NCBI RefSeq assembly: GCF_010501075.1
Contig: NZ_QVMN01000003.1
Span: 138,292 to 202,291, forward strand
Length of the DNA stretch: 64,000 bases
Direction of reading: 5' to 3'
DNA from: Dysgonomonas sp. 25
Lineage (GTDB): Bacteria > Bacteroidota > Bacteroidia > Bacteroidales > Dysgonomonadaceae
Shown here: piece after piece, positions 40,601 through 47,800 of the stretch
Layout: the number at the start of each line of letters is the position of its first letter
Numbering within the stretch: position 1 is the stretch's first letter
The notes under the pieces: model-generated
The model's database searches: none
What the model was told of the DNA's origin: nothing
The model's input: only the letters and a program-made list of their open reading frames with translations
Program-made: the position numbers and the translations under genes

Positions 40601-42103
40601 ATAACAGCCAAACTGAAAGAAGATTGGGGATTGAATGATGTTTGGAATAAAATAATAACCCCTCGTTTCGAGCGGCTTAATGAGCTGACAAAATCAAACA
40701 GTTATGGATATTGGGTAGATAGACAAACATTCAAAATACAGGTGCCGGAAGAAAATCAACGAGGATTCAGTAAGAAACGTATCGACCATCGACATCATGC
40801 GATGGATGCCCTTGTCATAGCTTGCACAACCCGTTCGCATGTCAATTATCTGAATAATCAGTCTGCAAAAGAGGGAGATTCCCAAAAGAGAGAAAGAGAG
40901 AAAAAAGAACTGTTTATTGAGAAAAATAGAGGGAAGAAACTGCTTCGCAAGCCATGGGATACCTTTACGGAGGACACACAGAAAGCTATGGGCGATATCA
41001 TTATCAGTTTCAAACAGAACTTGCGTGTGATTAATAAATCGACCAATAAGTATCAGAAATACGAAGGAGGTACGAAGAAATTGGTTCATCAGGTAGGCGG
41101 TGACAATTGGGCTATTCGCAAGCCTTTGCATAAAGAAACTGTCTATGGCCGGGTAAATCTGCAATTGAAAAGAACAGTAACTCTTTCTGTGGCATTGGAC
41201 AACTGGCAAATGATTGTCGATAGGGAAGTCCGTGATAAGATAAAGCAATTGGTTAGCGAAAAGTTTGATAAAAAGCAAATCTTAGCCTATTTCAAAAAAC
41301 TGGATAATCGTTATGCACGGAAGGATATATCCAAGCTCGAAGTGTATTATTATAGCGACGAGAAAGAACCGTTGGTCGCTACCCGCAAAGCTCTGGACAG
41401 CACCTTTACGCTTAAAAATATAAATTCGGTAACAGATACAGGCATCCGGCAGATATTGCTTCGCCATCTCGAAAAATACGGAGGTGATACCGAAAATGCT
41501 TTCTCTCCCGAAGGGCTTGAGGATATGAATAAACATATCCGGACGCTAAATAATGGGAAGTACCATAAGCCAATTTATAAGGTTCGGGTATCCGAAGCGC
41601 TTGGAAGCAAATTCAATGTCGGCGAACGGGGAAACAAAAAGGCGAAGTATGTCGTTGCAGCCAAAGGTACAAATCTCTTCTTTGCTATTTATCAATCAAA
41701 AGATAGTAGTAAGCGAAGTTTTGAAACGATTCCGTTAGAGATCGTTATAGATAATCTTAAACGAGGAGAGAGCGCTGTTCCTACTACAAATAATGATGGA
41801 GATAAATTGTTATTTACCCTTTCTCCTAATGATTTGGTATATGTGCCAACCGAGGATCAACTGGAGCGGGGAAATATAGATATAAAAGATGTAGCAGGGA
41901 ACAAGAGCAGGATATATAAAGTTGTGAGCTGTACAGGAAATGAAGTACATTTTATTCCTTATTCTATTGCATGGCCTATTATTCAAGTAACAGAGTTAGG
42001 GGCAAATAATAAGGCTCAACGAGCTTGGTCAGGCGAAATGATAAAGGAAACTTGTTTAAAAATAGAAATAGATAGATTAGGAGAAATAAAGCAAATCAAG
42101 TAG
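37667..42103 (+). CDS. cas9: Cas9, type II-C, RNA-guided DNA endonuclease
   Basis: A 1478-residue nuclease. RuvC-I Asp9 lies in VLGLDLGPNSIGWAL; an arginine-rich bridge helix (RTRYRGVRRLHERYLLRRER) follows near residue 66. RuvC-II Glu730 is in EIHLELAREM, HNH His850 in YDIEHVIPQ with Asn873 in NRDKGN, and RuvC-III His1044/Asp1047 in HHAMDA. Both nuclease sites are intact. The size is at the large end for II-C but usual for Bacteroidetes Cas9. The PAM-interacting C-terminus cannot be read for specificity. The operon is cas9-cas1-cas2 without csn2 or cas4, which is type II-C. A 338-bp structured gap separates it from cas1. Confidence 0.97.
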   Translation: MKKNVLGLDLGPNSIGWALVEYIKNLETEGFSPSGIVGLGSRIIPMDAAMLSDFDNGNLKTQTAERTRYRGVRRLHERYLLRRERLHRVLNIIGFLPEHYAKYIDFGKKPGKFLLDSEPKMAYSLNEETGKYDFCFKESFAEMIQDFLEKQPDLVKDGKKVPYDWTIYYLRKKALTEKIAKEELAWLILHFNQKRGYYQQRGEEEDININETKEYQKLQVVSVEDSGDRKGDAIWYNVLLENGDVYKRQSKIPLDWVGKTKEFIVTTKLDKDNNEKRSYSIPTADDWTLVKKRTEKEIDESHKSVGTFIYDRLLSDPNQKIKGKLIQTIERKFYRKELNQILKKQREFHPELNNPELYTLCIKDLYRSNEAYRNSIQNKDFVYLFIDDIIFYQRPLKSKKSLIEDCQYEYRTYKHPATGIVEKVYLKCISRSHPLFEEFRLWQFLKNVKIIAKGDTSDVTALYLPDEEAYVALFDRLKEKKEVTRKSFLSSIKGAKLKEDAYEWNYGDRSLPMCPTHAEFVSRLKQVGLDDSFLTAEVEEHLWHILYSVSDKGELVQALKSFAVRYEIANVEDFVAEFKKVKPFDKAYASYSSKAMKKLLPLMRMGKYWDKNAFDAKTKERIDRLIDGEDCEAISEGVREKVAKELGQDLNISLFSGLPLWLACYVVYNRHSEASETARWQSPKDIDDFLKDFRQHSLRNPVVEQIVTETLRVVRDVWEKYGDLSEIHLELAREMKSPANKRQEITRKNQENENTNMRIRALLTEMRNEGKDVRPDSLSQQERLKIYEEGVLGSAIEIPEDIIKITRQKQPTQSEIIRYKCWLEQGYCSPYTGKPIPLGRLFTSEYDIEHVIPQARYYDDSFTNKIICESAVNRDKGNLLACEYIRQKGGTWVDLGNGDKREVLRYEAYEDFVKRNFKNSPLKKKKLLMDEIPDSFIDRQMNDTRYISRYVKGLLSNIVREENEQEATSKNLIPVTGAITAKLKEDWGLNDVWNKIITPRFERLNELTKSNSYGYWVDRQTFKIQVPEENQRGFSKKRIDHRHHAMDALVIACTTRSHVNYLNNQSAKEGDSQKREREKKELFIEKNRGKKLLRKPWDTFTEDTQKAMGDIIISFKQNLRVINKSTNKYQKYEGGTKKLVHQVGGDNWAIRKPLHKETVYGRVNLQLKRTVTLSVALDNWQMIVDREVRDKIKQLVSEKFDKKQILAYFKKLDNRYARKDISKLEVYYYSDEKEPLVATRKALDSTFTLKNINSVTDTGIRQILLRHLEKYGGDTENAFSPEGLEDMNKHIRTLNNGKYHKPIYKVRVSEALGSKFNVGERGNKKAKYVVAAKGTNLFFAIYQSKDSSKRSFETIPLEIVIDNLKRGESAVPTTNNDGDKLLFTLSPNDLVYVPTEDQLERGNIDIKDVAGNKSRIYKVVSCTGNEVHFIPYSIAWPIIQVTELGANNKAQRAWSGEMIKETCLKIEIDRLGEIKQIK

Positions 42104-42110
42104 AGCACAT

Positions 42111-42124
42111 AAGCTAATCACAAC
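42111..42124 (+). other. second anti-repeat-like sequence
   Basis: AAGCTAATCACAAC, 7 bp after the cas9 stop codon, equals the tracrRNA anti-repeat core (AAGCTAATCACAAT) at 13 of 14 bases and the array repeat end at 13 of 14. Here it reads on the plus strand. No nexus or terminator hairpin follows, so it is not a complete second tracrRNA. Confidence 0.6.
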
Positions 42125-42333
42125 TGACTTCATATTAATATTCTTTATGAAAGTAATACTCAGTTATATTTTGCTCTACTCAATTTGCTAAATCTACTAA
42201 CTCCCCTAATGAGGAGGAGATAGTTCTTACATAGTCTATTAATGAATAGTACAAATGTAATGAATAATGATTACTTATTTGTTTGAGTAATTATTATATT
42301 TACAAATATAAGTTATTATATAATATGAAGTCA
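42125..42333. repeat. 209-bp segment bounded by 13-bp inverted repeats between cas9 and cas1
   Basis: TGACTTCATATTA (42125-42137) and TAATATGAAGTCA (42321-42333) are perfect inverted repeats. Between them lies a hairpin with 12-base arms (42264-42275 and 42286-42297). A third related word, TATATGAAGTTAT, sits at 42431-42443 over the cas1 start. The 338-base gap 42104-42441 has no gene. Confidence 0.6.
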
Positions 42334-42350
42334 TAAAAGATTATTGTTAA

Positions 42351-42381
42351 ATTGTTAAAAAAATAAAAATTATTACATTTT
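42351..42381 (+). promoter_or_regulatory. candidate promoter for cas1-cas2
   Basis: ATTG (42351-42354), 19 bp and TACATTTT (42374-42381) fit TTTG-N19-TAnnTTTG with two mismatches. It would let cas1-cas2 be expressed separately from cas9. Confidence 0.4.
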
Positions 42382-42441
42382 CAAAAAAGCGATCATGTTT
42401 TAAGTGTAAATATTCTGATTATTAAATAATTATATGAAGTT

Positions 42442-43377
42442 ATGATCAAAAAGACCCTATATTTCGGAAACCCGGCCTACCTTAGCATGGCAAATAAGCA
42501 GATGATAGTGAAATTGCCGGAAGTAGAAAATGCAGATGTTCCGGAGTCATTTAAAGAACGCTCTAAAGCGAGTATTCCGATAGAAGATATCGGGGTCGTT
42601 ATTTTGGACAATAAACGGATAACGATTACACACGGACTGATAGAAGAATTATTGGATAATAATGTAGCCCTTGTAACTTGCGATTCCTCGCGAATGCCTG
42701 TCGGGTTAATGCTCCCTCTTTGCGGACATTCAACGCAAACAGAGCATTTTCGTGAGCAAATCGAGGCTACCCAGCCACTCAAGAAGCAGCTTTGGCAACA
42801 AACAGTCAAAGCGAAGATAAAAAATCAGGCAACCCTTCTCGAATCTACGCGAAATGTAGATGCTACGCCGATGTTTAAATGGGTTGATGATGTAAAGAGC
42901 GGAGATCCTGATAATTACGAGGCACAGGCTGCCGCCTATTTCTGGATGAATATCTTTCCTGATATTCCGGACTTCCGTCGTCACAGGGAAGGAGTTCCTC
43001 CCAATAATTTGTTGAATTATGGTTATGCTATTTTGCGTGCAGTTATAGCCCGTGCTATTGTTTCGGCTGGCATGTTGCCGTCTTTGGGTATTTTTCATCG
43101 GAATAAATACAATGCCTATTGTTTGGCCGATGACATTATGGAACCTTATCGTCCGGTGGTAGATAAGGTTGTAATTGATATTGTTGCTTCTGGGGTTGAT
43201 ATCTCCGACTTGGATATTGAACTAAAGCAAACACTTTTATCTATCCCGGGACATGATGTGGTGATGAATGGCAAACGCCGTCCTTTACTGGTCGCAGCCT
43301 CTCAAACAGCAGCAAGTTTATATAAATGTTTTTCGGGGGAAGTTCGGAAGATTGTATATCCTGATATAATTGTCTGA
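42442..43377 (+). CDS. cas1: Cas1 spacer-integration nuclease
   Basis: A 311-residue type II Cas1. The metal-binding residues are Glu160 in NYEAQAAAYFW, His219 in GIFHRNKYNAYCLADD and Glu234 in IMEPYRP. It forms the Cas1-Cas2 integrase that inserts new spacers at the leader end of the array. The N-terminal beta domain starts LYFGNPAYLSMANKQM as usual. It follows the structured gap after cas9 and is 5 bp from cas2. Confidence 0.96.
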   Translation: MIKKTLYFGNPAYLSMANKQMIVKLPEVENADVPESFKERSKASIPIEDIGVVILDNKRITITHGLIEELLDNNVALVTCDSSRMPVGLMLPLCGHSTQTEHFREQIEATQPLKKQLWQQTVKAKIKNQATLLESTRNVDATPMFKWVDDVKSGDPDNYEAQAAAYFWMNIFPDIPDFRRHREGVPPNNLLNYGYAILRAVIARAIVSAGMLPSLGIFHRNKYNAYCLADDIMEPYRPVVDKVVIDIVASGVDISDLDIELKQTLLSIPGHDVVMNGKRRPLLVAASQTAASLYKCFSGEVRKIVYPDIIV

Positions 43378-43382
43378 TCGAA

Positions 43383-43721
43383 ATGGGCTTGTCCAGATTA
43401 AATGAATATAGAATTATGTGGGTAATGGTATTTTTTGATTTGCCGACCGAGACAAAGAAAGAACGAAAAATGTATTCGGACTTTCGGAAGAAGCTTATAC
43501 AAGATGGTTTTACGATGTTTCAGTTTTCGATCTACTTACGTCATTGCGTTAGCCGAGAAAATGCCGCTGTACATATTGCACGGGTTAAAAAGAGTTTACC
43601 TCCTAAAGGTTATATTGGAATTTTATGTGTTACGGATAAACAATTTGAAGCGATGGAACTTTTCTATGAGAAAGAAGAAAAGAATATTTCTACCCCATAC
43701 CAACAGTTAGAGTTATTTTAG
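43383..43721 (+). CDS. cas2: Cas2 spacer-integration subunit
   Basis: A 112-residue ferredoxin-like protein. The conserved Asp19 lies at the end of the first strand in MWVMVFFDLPTETKKERK, and FRKKLIQDGFTMFQFSIYLR is the family helix-strand. It bridges Cas1 dimers. The full N-terminus (MGLSRLNEYRIMW) is kept because other II-C Cas2 proteins start similarly. It is the last gene of the cas set and is closed by an intrinsic terminator. Confidence 0.95.
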   Translation: MGLSRLNEYRIMWVMVFFDLPTETKKERKMYSDFRKKLIQDGFTMFQFSIYLRHCVSRENAAVHIARVKKSLPPKGYIGILCVTDKQFEAMELFYEKEEKNISTPYQQLELF

Positions 43722-43727
43722 AAAGCA

Positions 43728-43753
43728 AAAAATCGGGAGTATTCCCGATTTTT
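43728..43753. terminator. bidirectional terminator between cas2 and the array
   Basis: AAAAATCGGGA, a GTAT loop and TCCCGATTTTT. The A and T flanks make it work in both directions: for cas1-cas2 on the plus strand and for the pre-crRNA coming from the array on the minus strand. Confidence 0.85.
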
Positions 43754-43830
43754 CTGTTTGGATATACACTTTTTTCTGATCCTAAATTTTATTGTAATTG
43801 TTTGATATATAGCCTTAATAATGAGGGTAT
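43754..43830. promoter_or_regulatory. leader-like AT-rich stretch beside the first intact repeat
   Basis: 77 bp of AT-rich unique sequence between the terminator and the first full repeat. The array end beside it is intact, whereas the far end is truncated, so new spacers are probably added here. No promoter match is seen. Confidence 0.45.
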
Positions 43831-44783
43831 GTTGTATATCCTCTGCTAAGTTACAAATTTTGAAAGCTAATTACAACCGCCAAACGTGCTTTCGTTTTCA
43901 AATCATAGTTGTATATCCTCTGCTAAGTTACAAATTTTGAAAGCTAATTACAACAGGATCTTGCGCCGGTATACGTATGTCATAGTTGTATATCCTCTGC
44001 TAAGTTACAAATTTTGAAAGCTAATTACAACAAACGGATAGGTACGCTTAAAGACGGATTTGTTGTATATCCTCTGCTAAGTTACAAATTTTGAAAGCTA
44101 ATTACAACTTACAGAACGAAATAAACCCATTTTATTAGTTGTATATCCTCTGCTAAGTTACAAATTTTGAAAGCTAATTACAACAACACAATTTAATTAT
44201 GGCAGAAGAAACGAGTTGTATATCCTCTGCTAAGTTACAAATTTTGAAAGCTAATTACAACGGCTGTCAATAAATCACGAACTTTCTTTTTGTTGTATAT
44301 CCTCTGCTAAGTTACAAATTTTGAAAGCTAATTACAACATATGGAAATAAATGGAAATAATCTTGCTTGTTGTATATCCTCTGCTAAGTTACAAATTTTG
44401 AAAGCTAATTACAACAGAAAATCATTAGATTTTTTTCAAGTTCTTGTTGTATATCCTCTGCTAAGTTACAAATTTTGAAAGCTAATTACAACATAGTCCC
44501 GAGTTTTCAGAAGCATGGATATGTTGTATATCCTCTGCTAAGTTACAAATTTTGAAAGCTAATTACAACCGAAAAAAACAGAATCTCATAAGCCTCTATG
44601 TTGTATATCCTCTGCTAAGTTACAAATTTTGAAAGCTAATTACAACTTGATGGAGCGAAATATATCGGAGTTGCAAGTTGTATATCCTCTGCTAAGTTAC
44701 AAATTTTGAAAGCTAATTACAACTTTAACTCTTCACTGTTCATTCGTTCTAATGTTGTATATCCTCTGCTAAGTTACAAATTT
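43831..44783 (-). CRISPR. type II-C CRISPR array, 13 repeats and 12 spacers
   Basis: Twelve identical 47-nt repeats (plus strand begins GTTGTATATCC and ends GCTAATTACAAC) start at 43831, 43908, 43985, 44062, 44138, 44215, 44292, 44369, 44446, 44523, 44600 and 44677. A thirteenth at 44754 stops after 30 nt. Spacers are 30 nt except one of 29 nt (44109-44137). Read on the minus strand, the repeat begins GTTGTAATTAGCTTTC and pairs with the tracrRNA, so crRNAs are made on the minus strand. The truncated repeat is then at the 5' end, as described for II-C arrays. Repeat identity across all full copies points to an active or recent array. Confidence 0.97.
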
Positions 44784-44808
44784 AGTAAACAAAATATTCT
44801 GCTCCAAT
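44777..44808 (-). promoter_or_regulatory. candidate array promoter built on the truncated repeat
   Basis: On the minus strand ATTG (44808-44805), 20 bp and TAAATTTG (44784-44777). The TTTG comes from the truncated repeat and the TA from the flank; intact repeats have AAAATTTG at this place and lack the box. Transcription would start near 44770 and cover all twelve spacers. Confidence 0.62.
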
Positions 44809-44810
44809 GA

Positions 44811-47800
44811 TTATTCCTTTCTATTTATCTCACTTGGGGCTGTACCAAAATGTTTCGTGAAACAACGGGTAAAGTACTTCGGGTCGTTAAATCCTACCTC
44901 ATACGCTATTTCAGATATGCTCATATTACCCTTGCTGTTTTGCAATAATTCATATGCAACAGATAATCGATAATTACGAATAAAGTTGCCTGGAGACTGC
45001 CCTGCCAAGGTATGCATTTTTCGATTCGTAACACTCTTACTCATGCCTATTGCGTCTATGAAATCACTAACTTCATATTCTGGATTCCTATAATTCTCTT
45101 TTACAATTTCTATAGCTTTCCGTAAAAATCTATCATCAATGGATTCTTCTGCAATATTCAGTTCGTTAACGTCCATTTTTAAACTGAATCTGCGCTGATA
45201 TGCCCGCCTGCTCTCTAATATATTATTAATCCGCGTCAATAGCAATTCCTCATCAAAAGGTTTGGAGATAAATTCATCTACTCCTGTTTTAAAGCTACAG
45301 ATGCGCGTTTCAACATTTGTTTTTGCCGTAAGCATCAAAAACGGTATGTGTGATATCGTATAATCCGATTTCACCTTTTTCGATAATTCGAGTCCGTCCA
45401 TTACAGGCATCATCAGATCGCTTATAATAAAATCGATATTTTTGGACTTGATAATATCCAACGCTTCCTCTCCATTACTGGCTTCTAATACTTTATAATA
45501 ATCGGATAAGATGGATCGGATATATTTTCGCATATCGTGATTATCCTCGACGACAAGAATATGTAGTTTTTGCTCACCTAATATATTTTTCAGAGGATCA
45601 TTTTCCATGTCAATCGCTTTATCATCCATCGTTGCATCTATTTCTGTTGATGTGACAGATTTTTCTCTGAAAAGAGGTAGTAAAACCCTGATCGAAGCTC
45701 CCTTTACATGATTGTTTTTTGCTTCAATACTACCACCCTGAATAGTTATAATTTTCTTAGACAAGTATAAGCCTATACCTGTTCCACTTTGTCCCGATAT
45801 AGGATATTGCTCATTATCTTTTGATTGATAAAAGCGGTTGAATATTCTGCTTCTGTCCTCTTCGCGTATACCTATGCCTGTGTCTTGTATGCAGAGATAT
45901 AATGTCTCTGTATTGTTATTTTTATCCGCTAATGACGTCAGATATATTGAGACGACACCATTGTCAGGTGTGAATTTTATCGCATTCGACATCAGATTTG
46001 TTACAACCTTTCGGATAGCTTCTTCGTCGTACAATACATAAGGATGTATGAGCCTGTAGAACTTCCTGATAACTATATTGCGTTCGTTAGCATAAGATTC
46101 GAAAGGATATAAGATTTCGTTCAGAAAATTAATCAAGTTTCCTGTAACAGGATTAAAAGGCATATTACCCGATTCCACCTTTCGGAAGTCCATCAACTGA
46201 TTCACCAAAGATAAAAGATGCTTTGAATTACGGGCTACATATTGAAGTTGCTCAATAACCTTTTGATTTGTACTCAATTTCAAGGCTCTCTCGATTGGCC
46301 CGATGATCAAGGTGATAGGCGTTCGGAATTCGTGAGTTATATTGGTGAAAAATGATATTTTGTCTGATGTTGCTTCTTGTACCTTTTTAGACATGTCAAT
46401 CAGCTGCTTCTGCTGCGAAAGAATCTTCTCATTCTGAGAGACTAACATTTCGTTCTGAAACTTCAATTCCATCGCCTGATCCTCTAATAATGCTTTTTGC
46501 TCTTTCAGCACCTGAGTCCGTTCTTCTACTTTTTTGTGTAAAATCTCTCTTTGCTTTTTGAAACTTTGTACTCGCCAGCGATAAAATGATACAATCCCAA
46601 TAAAGATAAATAACACGCAAAGTGCTATAAACCAGCCTGTCTTATAGAAAAATGGATGGACGGTAATATCGATTTCGCTTATATTATCTGTCCAATCATG
46701 ATTCCCCGACATACTTCTCACCTGCAAGGTATAAGCTCCCGGTTTCAGATTGGTATAGCTGACGAAACGACGGTCTGCCTGCACGTCAACCCAATCATCT
46801 TCGAATCCGAGCAACCGGTACGAATAGACCACTGTCGATGGATTATCATAATCCATTGCCGAAAATTCAATTGAAAAGGACTTATCTCTTTCGTGCAAAT
46901 CAATATGGTCTGCATATACAATATCCGTTTCAAGGTATTTTTCGTTGCTCCACACCGTTTTGTTCAATACTTGCAACTTAGTGAATGTCACTTTCTCCCT
47001 TTTGGGGAAAAGGTATTGATTGTTACCTTTCAACTCGCTAAGTCCCCCCATATTACCTAAGTAAAGATTCTTATTGGTGGGCGATTTATATCCCGCATTC
47101 CAGTAAAACTGCTCATTGACCAACCCGTCATATTTCGTATAGTTTACAAAATGAGACGTCTCGGGGTCGAAACAAGACAATCCATAACCTGTGCCTATCC
47201 ACAACAATCCTTGCTCGTCTTCCAAAATCCCAAATGCAGCATTGTTTACCAATCCCTGATTTTGGGTATATGCCTTAAAAATATACTCTCCGTTTTCTTT
47301 TGTCAGCCTGCATATACCATATCCATTGCTCCCCAGCCAAATATCCTTTTTGGAAGTTTGATATATGGATGTGATGGTTTTGAAGAACAATTCACTGATT
47401 TTGTCTTCTATGGTGAGATAGCGGGCTGGACATGTAAATGTATCACGATCGAATTGGTGCAGGTCGATCTGGAGCAAACCTTTAGATGTACCCAGCCACA
47501 TACAATCGTCTTCATCTATCAGGCAGCCCAATACCCCCATAATGTTTTTAGTAATGGATTCGGGTAAAGGTTGTCTCATTGTATGGGTTTCATCATCAAA
47601 GAAGAATATATTTCTGTTCGTACCTACCCACATACCTCTATTTATAGAATCGTACTTGAGCACAGCTATATAATCCAGTCCCACATCATTATGTATTTCA
47701 AATGCTTTTTGTTGGATTTTATTCAGAGGCAGTATATTAATGCCTTTACCCCATGTCCCTATCCAAAGATTTCCCGAAGCGTCCTCCTCCAGGGTACTTA

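Noticed and set aside
42104-42240. tracrRNA located between cas9 and cas1
   Set aside because: The anti-repeat word there lacks nexus and terminator hairpins, while 37510-37588 has all parts and a promoter.
43831-44783. Array read on the plus strand from a promoter next to cas2
   Set aside because: Plus-strand repeat RNA could not pair with the tracrRNA, and no promoter match is seen in 43754-43830.
44754-44783. Promoter inside every repeat, as in Neisseria II-C arrays
   Set aside because: Intact repeats contain TTTG but no TAnnTTTG at the right spacing; only the truncated repeat junction makes the box.
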